DNA of 64,000 nt. Source: an uncultured Oscillospiraceae bacterium (GTDB taxonomy: Bacteria; Bacillota; Clostridia; Oscillospirales; Ruminococcaceae). Both the position numbers and the translations under genes were made by a program. Shown piece by piece: positions 32,537-40,642 of this stretch. Below the pieces are notes generated by a model. That model did no database searches and was not told the DNA's origin. It saw nothing but the letters and a program-made list of their open reading frames with translations. Every line of letters starts with the position of its first letter. Position 1 is the stretch's first letter. Where the stretch lies: NCBI GenBank assembly GCA_934513685.1, contig CAKSWY010000009.1, forward strand, positions 1-64,000, read 5' to 3'.

Positions 32537-34297
32537 TTACGCATCTTCAAACTGGCTGTTATACAAGTTGGCGTAGAAGCCGCCCTGGGCCAGCAGCTGG
32601 TCGTGGGTGCCCTGCTCGATCACATGGCCGTCCTTCATCACCAGGATCACGTCCGCCTGGCGGATGGTGGAAAGCCGGTGCGCCACAATAAAGCTGGTGC
32701 GGCCCTCCATCATCTGCTGGAACGCCTTCTGAATGCGGGCCTCGGTACGGGTGTCGATGGAAGAGGTCGCCTCGTCCAGAATCAGGATGGGCGGCAGGCG
32801 CAGCATCACGCGGGCAATGCACAGCAGCTGCTTCTGGCCCTGGCTGATGTTGCCGCCGTCCTCGGTGATGAGGGTGTCGTAGCCCTGGGGCAGCCGCTGA
32901 ATGAAGCCGTGGGCGTGGGCCGCCTTGGCCGCCGCCACGATCTGCTCCTCGGTGGCGTCCGGCGCGCCGTAGGCGATGTTCTCCCGGATGGTGCCCGCCT
33001 TCAGCCAGGTATCCTGCAGCACCATACCGTAGGCACCGCGCAGGCTCTTGCGGGTGATGCGGGTCTCGTCCACCCCTTCCACGATGATCTTGCCGGAGTT
33101 GGGGTCATAGAACCGCATGAGCAGGTTGATGATGGTGGTTTTGCCGCAGCCGGTGGGGCCAACGATGGCCACCCGCTCGCCGGGCTTCACGGTCAGGTTC
33201 AAACCCTCGATGAGGGGGCGGTCCGGCAGGTAGCGGAAGCACACGTCCTGCAGCGACACGCTGCCCCGCACCGTGTCCGCCGCCAGCTCCAGCGCATCCG
33301 GGTCGTCCGGGGTCTGGGCCGGGGCCTCGATCAGCTCCAGCACCCGGCCCGCGCAGGCCAGGGCGTTCTGCAGCTCGGTCACCACGCCGCTGATTTCGTT
33401 GAAGGGCTTGGTGTACTGGTTGGCGTAGCTGAGCAGGCAGCTCAGCTGGCCCACGCTCACCAGCCCCTGCACCGCGCACACCGCGCCGGTGACGCACACG
33501 CCCGCGTACACCAGGCTGTTCACAAAGCGGGTGGCGGGGTTGGTGATGCTGGAGAAGAAGATGGCCTGCAGGCTGCACTGCTCCAGTCGGCCGTTGATCT
33601 CATCAAACCGGGCCAGCACCTTTTCCTCCTGGCCGAAGGCCTGCACCACCTTCTGGCCGGCCACCATCTCGTCGATCAGGCTGGTCTGCTCGCCGCGGGT
33701 CTCGCTCTGCAGGCGGAACATACTGTAGGTCTTTTTAGCGATGAACGCCGCCACGCCCAGGCTGAGGGGCGTCACGCACACCACCACCAACGTGATGGCC
33801 CAGTTTACCCGAAGCATGAAGCCCAGGGTGCCCACAATGGTGAGCACGCCGGTGAACAGCTGAGTAAAGCCCATGAGCAGGCCGTCGGCGAACTGGTCCA
33901 CATCCGCCACCACCCGGCTCACCACCTCGCCGGTGGTGCGGCCGTCCAGATAGGAAAGCGGCAGCTGCTGGATCTTCTCAAAGGCCTCCCGGCGCAGATC
34001 CCGGATGACCGAATAGGTAATGCGGTTGTTGCACAGGTTCATCAGCCACTGGGCGGCAGCGCCCGCCGCCAGCACCACGCCCATGCGCTGCATGAGCCGG
34101 AACAGCCCGTCAAAATCCACCTGCCCGGGGCCGAGGATCAGGTCCACCGCATCGCCAGTGTACACGGGAATGAGCAGGGTGCTGGCCACCGACACGGCCG
34201 CCAGCAGCACCGAAAGCCCCACAAAGGGCAGATAACGGCGCACATGGTGCAGCACTTTTTTCAGGGTTCCCTTTTGGGCCTTGCTTGCCTTTGCCAA
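32537..34297 (-). CDS. ABC exporter half-transporter B (permease-ATPase)
   Basis: 586 residues, starting at TTG 34297 which directly follows the partner's TGA. Six membrane helices then an ATPase: Walker A GPTGCGKTT (about 382), Q-loop, signature ISQGQKQ (a variant of LSGGQ), Walker B LILDEATSS with catalytic Glu, and the His switch VAHRLS. It forms a heterodimer with the upstream half. Variant signature with intact Walker B is typical of one half of asymmetric multidrug exporters. Confidence 0.94.
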   Translation of the reverse strand: MAKASKAQKGTLKKVLHHVRRYLPFVGLSVLLAAVSVASTLLIPVYTGDAVDLILGPGQVDFDGLFRLMQRMGVVLAAGAAAQWLMNLCNNRITYSVIRDLRREAFEKIQQLPLSYLDGRTTGEVVSRVVADVDQFADGLLMGFTQLFTGVLTIVGTLGFMLRVNWAITLVVVCVTPLSLGVAAFIAKKTYSMFRLQSETRGEQTSLIDEMVAGQKVVQAFGQEEKVLARFDEINGRLEQCSLQAIFFSSITNPATRFVNSLVYAGVCVTGAVCAVQGLVSVGQLSCLLSYANQYTKPFNEISGVVTELQNALACAGRVLELIEAPAQTPDDPDALELAADTVRGSVSLQDVCFRYLPDRPLIEGLNLTVKPGERVAIVGPTGCGKTTIINLLMRFYDPNSGKIIVEGVDETRITRKSLRGAYGMVLQDTWLKAGTIRENIAYGAPDATEEQIVAAAKAAHAHGFIQRLPQGYDTLITEDGGNISQGQKQLLCIARVMLRLPPILILDEATSSIDTRTEARIQKAFQQMMEGRTSFIVAHRLSTIRQADVILVMKDGHVIEQGTHDQLLAQGGFYANLYNSQFEDA

Positions 34298-36040
34298 TCA
34301 GCCCACCCCCTTTTCGTCTTCGGCCTTGAACTGGCTCTCGTAGATCTCCTGATACACCGGGCAGCGCTCCATCAGCTGGGCATGGGTGCCCAGGCCCACC
34401 GCCTTGCCCTCGTCCAGCACCAGAATCTGGTCGGCGTGGCGCAGGCTGGCCGCCCGCTGGCTGACGATGAACACCGTCGGCGCGCCGGGCAGCCGGTGCA
34501 GGGCCTTGCGCAAGGCGGCATCGGTGGCAAAGTCCAGCGCGCTGGCGCTGTCGTCCAGCACCAGAACCCGGGGCCGGCGCACCAGCGCCCGGGCAATGGT
34601 CAGCCGCTGGCGCTGGCCGCCGGAGAGATTCTTGCCCCCCTGCTCCAGCATTTCATCCAGCTGGCCGGGCTTCTCCCGCACAAAGTCCGCCGCCTGGGCG
34701 GTCTCCAGCGCCTGCCACAGCTCTTCGTCGGTGGCGTTCTCGCTGCCCCAGCGCAGATTGTCCCGGATGGTGCCCGAGAACAGCAGCGCCTTCTGGGGCA
34801 CCATGCCCACCTGGGCGCGAAGCTCCTCCATGGGCCACTGGCGCAGATCCCTGCCGTCCAGCAGCACCTGGCCCTCGGTGGGGTCGTAGAAGCGGGGCAG
34901 CAGGCTCACCAGGCTGGATTTGCCCGAGCCGGTGCCGCCGATCACGCCGATGGTCTGGCCCGGCTGGGCGGTGAGGGTAATGTCCGAAAGGCTCTCGTCG
35001 CCCGCACCCTGATAGGTCAGGTGCACGTGGTTGAACTCCACCTTGCCGCCCTTTTCGTCATGGGCTGCCGCCGCCGCATCGGGGGCGTCGGTCATGCCGG
35101 GGGCAATGTCCAGCAGATCGGCCACACGGTCGGCGCAGGCCAGCGCCTTGGTGATGGTGATGATGAGGTTTGCCATCTTCACCAGCTCCACCAGAATCTG
35201 GCTCATATAGTTCACCAGAGCCACCACCTGGCCCTGGGTCAGGCCGCCCAGGTTCACCCGCACTGCGCCGGTGTACAGCAGCGCGATGATGGCCAGGTTA
35301 ATAATAAGGGTGGTAATGGGGTTGGTCAGGCCGGAGATGCCGCCCACCTTCTGCTGCAGGCCGTTCAGGGCCTCCACCGCAGCGGCAAAGCGGCTGCGCT
35401 CCGCGTCCTCCCGGCCGAAGGCCCGGATGACCCGAACGCCGGTGAGGTTTTCCCGGGTAATGCCGGTCACGCCGTCCAGCTCCGTCTGCGTCTTTTTATA
35501 AAGAGGCATGGTGAGCGCCATAATGCCGAACACCACCAGGCACAGAAGCGGAATGGCCGCCGCAAAGATCAGCGCGGCCTTCCAGTCAATGGTAAAGGCC
35601 ATCACCATGGCGCCAAACACCACAAAGGGGCTGCGCAGCAGCAGGCGCAGGGTCATATTGATGCCGTTCTGCACCTGGTTCACGTCGCTGGTCATGCGGG
35701 TGATGAGGGTGGCTGGGCCGACCTTGTCCTGCGCCGAGAAATCCAGCGACTGGATGTGGGCAAACAGGGCGTGGCGCAGCCGGGTGGCAAAGCCCACGGC
35801 CGTTTTTGCCGCAAAGTACTGGGCCGTGATGCTGCAGGTCAGGCCGATGACCGCCAGCAGCACCAGCAGGCCGCTCATGCGCAGGATGTAGCCAATGTCC
35901 TGCTGGCGGATGCCGGTGTCGATGACCGCCGCCACCACCAGAGGCACAAACAGCTCGAACGAGGCCTCCAGCATCTTAAACAGCGGGGCCAGCACCGCCT
36001 GGCGGCCATAGCCCTTGCCGTATTTGAGCAAGCGTTTCAA
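34298..36040 (-). CDS. ABC exporter half-transporter A (permease-ATPase)
   Basis: 580 residues from TTG 36040, chosen because AAAAAAGGAGG lies 9 bases upstream and the length fits; longer frames lead into the repeat region. Helices, then Walker A GGTGSGKSS (about 370), canonical LSGGQRQRL and Walker B VLVLDDSASALD in which the catalytic Glu is Asp (LDDS), and the switch residue is Gln in VSQRAAS. So this is the degenerate-site half of a heterodimeric exporter (LmrCD/BmrCD-like), used for drugs, peptides or lipids. Confidence 0.93.
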   Translation of the reverse strand: MKRLLKYGKGYGRQAVLAPLFKMLEASFELFVPLVVAAVIDTGIRQQDIGYILRMSGLLVLLAVIGLTCSITAQYFAAKTAVGFATRLRHALFAHIQSLDFSAQDKVGPATLITRMTSDVNQVQNGINMTLRLLLRSPFVVFGAMVMAFTIDWKAALIFAAAIPLLCLVVFGIMALTMPLYKKTQTELDGVTGITRENLTGVRVIRAFGREDAERSRFAAAVEALNGLQQKVGGISGLTNPITTLIINLAIIALLYTGAVRVNLGGLTQGQVVALVNYMSQILVELVKMANLIITITKALACADRVADLLDIAPGMTDAPDAAAAAHDEKGGKVEFNHVHLTYQGAGDESLSDITLTAQPGQTIGVIGGTGSGKSSLVSLLPRFYDPTEGQVLLDGRDLRQWPMEELRAQVGMVPQKALLFSGTIRDNLRWGSENATDEELWQALETAQAADFVREKPGQLDEMLEQGGKNLSGGQRQRLTIARALVRRPRVLVLDDSASALDFATDAALRKALHRLPGAPTVFIVSQRAASLRHADQILVLDEGKAVGLGTHAQLMERCPVYQEIYESQFKAEDEKGVG

Positions 36041-36194
36041 GGGTGTATTCCTCCTTTTTTCGTGCAATTTCGCGGGGCCGTTTTGGGGGAAGGCCGCGGG
36101 GGCAGTGAACGGGGCCACAGGCCGTTTTGCGTGCCCTGGGGCGGGCAGAACGCACGCGGCGAGATTCCGTTTCGGCGTGTCTCCTGAAGGCCGC

Positions 36195-36335
36195 GCGGCC
36201 GCATTGGGGCTTGCAGACCGGCACACGCGCCCGGGTGTTTTTTTCCCTGTGCCCAGGCATTTTTGTACCCGCGGCCGGGCATTTCGCACCCTGTGGCCTT
36301 GTGTTTTGTTCCACGGAGCCGGGCGTCTTGCTTTC
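36195..36335. repeat. Short CCCGGGC-type decayed repeats related to the 9.9 kb array
   Basis: On the minus strand, gcccggctccgtgg, gcccggccgcgggt, gcctgggcacaggg and cacccgggcgcgtgtgccgg recur every 20-40 bases separated by A-runs. The last unit is close to cgcccgggcacgtgtgtcgg at 9941. It lies upstream of the ABC operon; no gene is supported here. Confidence 0.55.
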
Positions 36336-36534
36336 CCTGTGCGGCAGGGTCGCCGTGCCTTGCGAAATTGACGTATGGCTATTATCATACCACAAAACCG
36401 TGTTCTTTTAAATTTACCAAAAATTTTTTTATTTCGGTTCATTCCGGCCACAATACCGCCCGGGGTGCGAGGTTGGATGCATGAAACGCAAAACAGCTTC
36501 GACAGGAGCTTGCAGGAACTTATTAAAAGAATGG

Positions 36535-36725
36535 GGATGAAACGTTATGCGGCATTTGATTCCAATATAGCAGGGCGGCAAACGCCTTCGCGCTCTGTCC
36601 CTTGGCTAGTATGAAAAAAGGAGAATTCCATACGACACTTAGTCCCAATATAGCAAGCCTATCCATCCCCCCTCAACCAGTACCAAAATGGAGAACGTTA
36701 TGCGCCACTTGATTCCAATATAGCA
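36535..36725. repeat. CRISPR-like array of three degenerate 38-bp repeats
   Basis: Units at 36535-36572, 36618-36655 and 36688-36725 all end ttgattccaatatagca or tagtcccaatatagca and share gagaacgttatgcgccac-type left parts; the outer two are closest and the middle one is diverged. Intervening sequences are 45 and 32 bases and unrelated to each other. No cas gene is in the window. Could be a decayed CRISPR or another direct-repeat element. Confidence 0.5.
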
Positions 36726-36744
36726 AGTCCCCCTCCCCGCCCGC

Positions 36745-36797
36745 AAAAAAATCCCCGCATCTCCGGCCAAAACCAGCCGGAAACGCGGGGATTTTTG
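36745..36797 (-). terminator. Terminator of serS
   Basis: AAAAATCCCCGC and GCGGGGATTTTT form the outer stem, with ccggccaaaaccagccgg as an inner stem. It sits 55 bases after the serS stop. Confidence 0.85.
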
Positions 36798-36851
36798 TAG
36801 TTTACTCTTGCATTTTCATAAACAACAATCGTTTAATCGATTGTTATTTAA

Positions 36852-38159
36852 TTACTTCTTGTTGGGCACCAGAACTTCCTTGCCGCCCATGTAGGGACGC
36901 AGAACCTCGGGGATGGAGACGGTGCCGTCCTCATGCAGGTTGTTCTCCAGGAAGGCGATCAGCATACGGGGCGGGGCCACACAGGTGTTGTTCAGGGTGT
37001 GGGCCAGATAGTTCTTGCCGTCGGCGCCCTTAATGCGGATGTGCAGGCGGCGGGCCTGGGCGTCGCCCAGGTTGGAGCAGCTGCACACCTCGAAGTACTT
37101 CTGCTGACGGGGGCTCCAGGCCTCAATGTCGCAGCTCTTCACCTTCAGGTCGGCCAGGTCGCCGCTGCAGCACTCCAGCTGACGCACGGGGATGTCCAGG
37201 CTGCGGAACAGCTCCACGCTGTTCTTCCACAGCTTGTCGTACCAGATCATGCTGTCCTCGGGCTTGCAGACCACGATCATCTCCTGCTTCTCGAACTGAT
37301 GGATGCGGTACACGCCGCGCTCCTCGATGCCGTGGGCGCCCTTCTCCTTGCGGAAGCAGGGGCTGTAGCTGGTCAGGGTCTGGGGCAGAGAATCCTCGGG
37401 CAGGATCTGGTCGATGAAGCGGCCGATCATGGTATGCTCGCTGGTGCCGATCAGGTACAGGTCCTCACCCTCGATCTTGTACATCATGGCCTCCATCTCG
37501 GGGAAGCTCATCACGCCCTTCACCACGTCGCCGTGCATCATGAAGGGAGGAATCACGTAGGTGAAGCCCTTGTTGATCATGAAGTCGCGGGCGTAGGCCA
37601 GAACAGCCTCATGCAGGCGGGCAATGTCGCCCATCAGGTAGTAGAAGCCGTTGCCGGCCACGCGGCGGGCGGAGTCCAGATCAATGCCGTTGAAGCTCTC
37701 CATGATCTCGGTGTGATAGGGGATCTCAAAGCTGGGCACGGTGGCCTCGCCGAAGCGCTGCACTTCCACGTTGCAGCTGTCGTCCGGGCCGATGGGCACG
37801 CTGGGGTCGATCATCTGGGGGATGGTGTACATGATCTCCTTGATCTTCTCCTCCAGCTCGGTCTCCTTGGCCTCCAGCTCCTTCAGGCGCTCGGCCTGGG
37901 CGGCAACCTGGGCCTTCACGGCCTCAGCCTCTTCCAGCTTGCTGGGGTCCTTCTTGGCCTGGCCCATCAGCGCGCCGATCTTCTTGGACAGGGCGTTGCG
38001 CTCCGCACGCAGGCTGCTGGCCTCGCTGATGGCGGCGCGGTTCTCCGCGTCCAGCGCGATGACCTGATCCACCAGGGGCAGCTTGGCCTCCTGGAACTTC
38101 TTCTTGATGTTCTCCTTGACTGCGTCGGGGTTTTCCCGCACGAACTTAATGTCCAGCAT
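36852..38159 (-). CDS. serS: Seryl-tRNA synthetase
   Basis: 435 residues, class II synthetase. The N-terminal coiled-coil arm that grips tRNA(Ser) is clear (residues about 25-110, rich in Lys/Glu/Ala), then motif 2 (FRKEKGAHG...GVYRIHQFEKQEM) and motif 3 ending APPRMLIAFLENN. It attaches serine in the cytoplasm. ATG 38159 with GGAAAGGA upstream; promoter at 38236-38264. No T-box leader could be found in the 5' region. Confidence 0.97.
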   Translation of the reverse strand: MLDIKFVRENPDAVKENIKKKFQEAKLPLVDQVIALDAENRAAISEASSLRAERNALSKKIGALMGQAKKDPSKLEEAEAVKAQVAAQAERLKELEAKETELEEKIKEIMYTIPQMIDPSVPIGPDDSCNVEVQRFGEATVPSFEIPYHTEIMESFNGIDLDSARRVAGNGFYYLMGDIARLHEAVLAYARDFMINKGFTYVIPPFMMHGDVVKGVMSFPEMEAMMYKIEGEDLYLIGTSEHTMIGRFIDQILPEDSLPQTLTSYSPCFRKEKGAHGIEERGVYRIHQFEKQEMIVVCKPEDSMIWYDKLWKNSVELFRSLDIPVRQLECCSGDLADLKVKSCDIEAWSPRQQKYFEVCSCSNLGDAQARRLHIRIKGADGKNYLAHTLNNTCVAPPRMLIAFLENNLHEDGTVSIPEVLRPYMGGKEVLVPNKK

Positions 38160-38235
38160 GATGTCTTTCCTTTCCTCTTTCGCCAAAACAGACCCTGGGA
38201 CATTGCCCCGCCCCGTTTTGTGCGTCACTTGTTCT

Positions 38236-38264
38236 ATTATAGTTTTTTAGATGAACTTTCGCAA
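38236..38264 (-). promoter_or_regulatory. Promoter of serS
   Basis: Minus strand TTGCGA (38259-38264), 17 bases, TATAAT (38236-38241). Confidence 0.75.
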
Positions 38265-38386
38265 GTTTTTCGCGCAGTTCTCTTGAATTAGTTTTATTGA
38301 TTTTCTGCTTTTGGTAGCCGTGGGGACCTTTTCCTGCCAGGAAGGACTTTTTCTTCCTGCAACAAGGCCCTGACCATGATGCACGC

Positions 38387-38527
38387 CCCACCTCATCCGT
38401 CACGGCTTGCGCCGTGCCACCTTCCCCTCAATGGGAAGGCTTTGGCGTTTCTGTAGCAGTGCTGCTTTCTGCCGAGAAGAAGGCTTTCTCTTGAGGGGAA
38501 GCTGCCGCAAAGCGGCTGATGAGGTGG
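38387..38527. repeat. Dispersed hairpin repeat, copy 14 (two units head to head)
   Basis: First unit cacctcatccgtcacggctt, gcgccgtgccaccttcccct and caatgggaaggctttggcg; second unit inverted: gcagtgctgctttctgccga, ctcttgaggggaagctgccg and aaagcggctgatgaggtggc. The pair can fold into one long hairpin. Confidence 0.8.
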
Positions 38528-38575
38528 CATTTTGTCTTTGCAGCAGGCTGTGGCCGTGCGGCGGCGCGGCGGCGT

Positions 38576-39484
38576 TCAGTCCTCGTCGTCCTCCGGGGCG
38601 GGCAGGTCGGCAAAACGGTCGTAATGGCCCAGCAGGTTGGCAAAATCGGTGAGCTGCTTGTCCGAGTAGAAATGCACCGTCAGGGTGCCCTTGCCCTCCT
38701 TGTACTTCACCTTCACCTCGTTGCCGATGATCTCATGCAGGCTCAGCTCCACCTCTTTGGGCAGCGTGGGGGCCTTGGCCTGGGGCTTTTCCTCCGGGGC
38801 GGGCTTGGCCAGCCGCTTGCACAGGGCCTCAGCCTGGCGCACATTCAGGTCCTGCGCCACGATCTGGCTGGCGGCCTGCTCCTGCAGGGCCGGGTCACCC
38901 AGCGCCAGCAGCGGCTTTGCATGGCCCATGCTCAGCGCCCCAAGGCGCAGCTGCTCCAAAACCGGGGCGGGCAGGTTCAAAAGGCGCAGGCTGTTGGCCA
39001 GACTGGACCGCTTTTTGCCCAGTTTTTCGGCGGCCTGCTCCTGGGTGAGGCCGCATTTGTCCATCAGCTGGCGGTAGCCCATGGCCTCTTCCACCGGGTC
39101 CAGGTCCTCGCGCTGCAGGTTTTCGATAAGGGCCAGCTCCATGGCCTGCTCATCGCTCACGTCCCGGATGACCACCGGCACCTGAGCCAGACCCGCCATG
39201 CGGGCGGCACGCCAGCGGCGCTCACCCGCAATGATGATGTATCCGGCCCCCAGCGGCTTTGGCCGCACTGCAATGGGCTGCAGCAGGCCGTGCTCGGTGA
39301 TGGAAGCCGCCAATTCGGTCAGGCTCTCCTCTTCAAAGGCCTTGCGGGGCTGATCCTTATCTGGTTCAATGTCCCGCAGCGGAAGGGTGGTCACCTCTCC
39401 CCCACTCTCACTCTCGTTCTCGGGCAGGGTATCCGCAAACAGGCTGTCCAGCCCGCGGCCCAAACCGCCCTTGTTTTTTGCCAT
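38576..39484 (-). CDS. parB: Chromosome-partitioning protein ParB (Spo0J)
   Basis: 302 residues from ATG 39484 (GGGGAGG upstream). N-terminal KGGLGRGLDSLF, CTP-binding motifs GxxR (PRKAFEEESL; box ...GERRWRAARMAG) and ENLQREDLDPVEEA, then a helix-turn-helix (LTQEQAAEKLGKKRSSLANSLRL) that reads parS. ParB loads at parS and slides as a CTP-driven clamp to build the origin complex. Last gene of noc-parA-parB, with a parS between it and parA. Confidence 0.96.
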   Translation of the reverse strand: MAKNKGGLGRGLDSLFADTLPENESESGGEVTTLPLRDIEPDKDQPRKAFEEESLTELAASITEHGLLQPIAVRPKPLGAGYIIIAGERRWRAARMAGLAQVPVVIRDVSDEQAMELALIENLQREDLDPVEEAMGYRQLMDKCGLTQEQAAEKLGKKRSSLANSLRLLNLPAPVLEQLRLGALSMGHAKPLLALGDPALQEQAASQIVAQDLNVRQAEALCKRLAKPAPEEKPQAKAPTLPKEVELSLHEIIGNEVKVKYKEGKGTLTVHFYSDKQLTDFANLLGHYDRFADLPAPEDDED

Positions 39485-39568
39485 TTCATATCCTCCCCTC
39501 GCAGGGGCAGTGCCCCTTTGGTGCATGATTCGGCCAAAAGCTGCCCTTCCGGGCCTGCTTTTTTAAAA

Positions 39569-39584
39569 TGTTCCACGTGGAACA
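39569..39584. promoter_or_regulatory. parS site 1
   Basis: TGTTCCACGTGGAACA, a perfect 16-bp palindrome matching the parS consensus, in the gap between parA and parB. Confidence 0.95.
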
Positions 39585-39599
39585 TTCCGCTTCTGCCGT

Positions 39600-40367
39600 T
39601 TACTTGCGCTCGTTGTTGCGCAAAAACTCCTTCGCCATATCCATATAGGCTTCGCAGCCTTTGCTGGAAGGGTCGTAGAAGTTGATGGGCTGCCCGTAGC
39701 TGGGCGCTTCCGACAGGCGCACGTTCCGGGGCACGGTGGTTTTGTACACCTTGTCGCCAAAGAACTTCTTCACCTGCTCCACCACCTGAAGGGTCAGGTT
39801 CAGTCGGCCGGAGTACATGGTAAAGGCCACGCCCTCCACATCCAGGTAGGAGTTGTACTTCTTACGAACCGTTTTCAGGGTGGCCATCAGCTCGCTGAGG
39901 CCCTCCAGCGCGTAATATTCGCACTGAATGGGCACCAGAACCGTGTCCGACGCGCACAGGCCGTTCAGGGTAAGCAGATCCAGGCTGGGCGGGCAGTCAA
40001 TGAAGATGTAATCGTAGTGCCCGGCCAGCGGGGCAAGGCCCTCCCGTAGGCGGTTTTCGCGCCGGGGCAGGGTCACCAGCTCAATGCCCGCGCCCGCCAG
40101 CTGAGAATTCGCGGGGATCACATCCACGCCGAACTGGGTGGACTGCACCGCATCCTCCGGCTTGCCCTCGCCGATGAGCAGCTGGTAGCTGCTCATCTGG
40201 CTGCCGCGTTTGCTCAGGCCATAGCCGCTGGTGGAGTTGCCCTGGGGGTCCAGGTCCACCAAAAGCACTTTGCGCCCCTGCGCCGCCACACAGGCCGCCA
40301 GATTGACGGCGGTGGTGGTTTTTCCCACTCCGCCCTTCTGATTTGCGATTGCAACGACCTTGCCCAT
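39600..40367 (-). CDS. parA: Chromosome-partitioning ATPase ParA (Soj)
   Basis: 255 residues. Deviant Walker A KGGVGKTTT (11-19), Walker A' LVDLDPQGNST and Walker B IFIDCPPSLDLLTLN are intact. Soj-type ParA works with ParB in origin segregation and controls DnaA. GGGAGGAAACCAC precedes ATG. The promoter is at 40473-40500. Confidence 0.97.
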   Translation of the reverse strand: MGKVVAIANQKGGVGKTTTAVNLAACVAAQGRKVLLVDLDPQGNSTSGYGLSKRGSQMSSYQLLIGEGKPEDAVQSTQFGVDVIPANSQLAGAGIELVTLPRRENRLREGLAPLAGHYDYIFIDCPPSLDLLTLNGLCASDTVLVPIQCEYYALEGLSELMATLKTVRKKYNSYLDVEGVAFTMYSGRLNLTLQVVEQVKKFFGDKVYKTTVPRNVRLSEAPSYGQPINFYDPSSKGCEAYMDMAKEFLRNNERK

Positions 40368-40472
40368 GTGGTTTCCTCCCTGTTTTGCCCGATGAATTCG
40401 CCTTTTCCGTGCTGAATTTCCAAAATTCTTGGAAATTGCAGCAAAAAACGGCCTGAAAAAGGCTCCGAAGCT

Positions 40473-40500
40473 ATTATAACATACTCCGAACCCTTTTCAA
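40473..40500 (-). promoter_or_regulatory. Promoter of parA-parB
   Basis: Minus strand TTGAAA (40495-40500), 16 bases, TATAAT (40473-40478), about 105 bases before the parA ATG. Confidence 0.75.
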
Positions 40501-40623
40501 ACCGTTTCAGGGCCTTTTCATGGGCCTTCCCTTGCAAGTTTGCGGAAATTTTACCTGAATTCCTCTGTGAAACCCGGAAAACACGAAACTTCAAAAGCTG
40601 CCAGAAGCCGCATGGCTCCAAAA

Positions 40624-40639
40624 TGTTCCACGTGGAACA
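40624..40639. promoter_or_regulatory. parS site 2
   Basis: TGTTCCACGTGGAACA, identical to site 1 and 1055 bases from it, located 4 bases beyond the noc stop codon. Confidence 0.95.
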
Positions 40640-40642
40640 TTT

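Noticed and set aside
36041..36851. Upstream extension of the first ABC gene to 36451
   Set aside because: The extension runs through the CCCGGGC repeats, and a strong RBS with TTG at 36040 gives the normal length.
38160..38400. T-box riboswitch in front of serS
   Set aside because: No TGGNACCGCG-type T-box or specifier structure could be found; only a normal promoter and short leader are seen.
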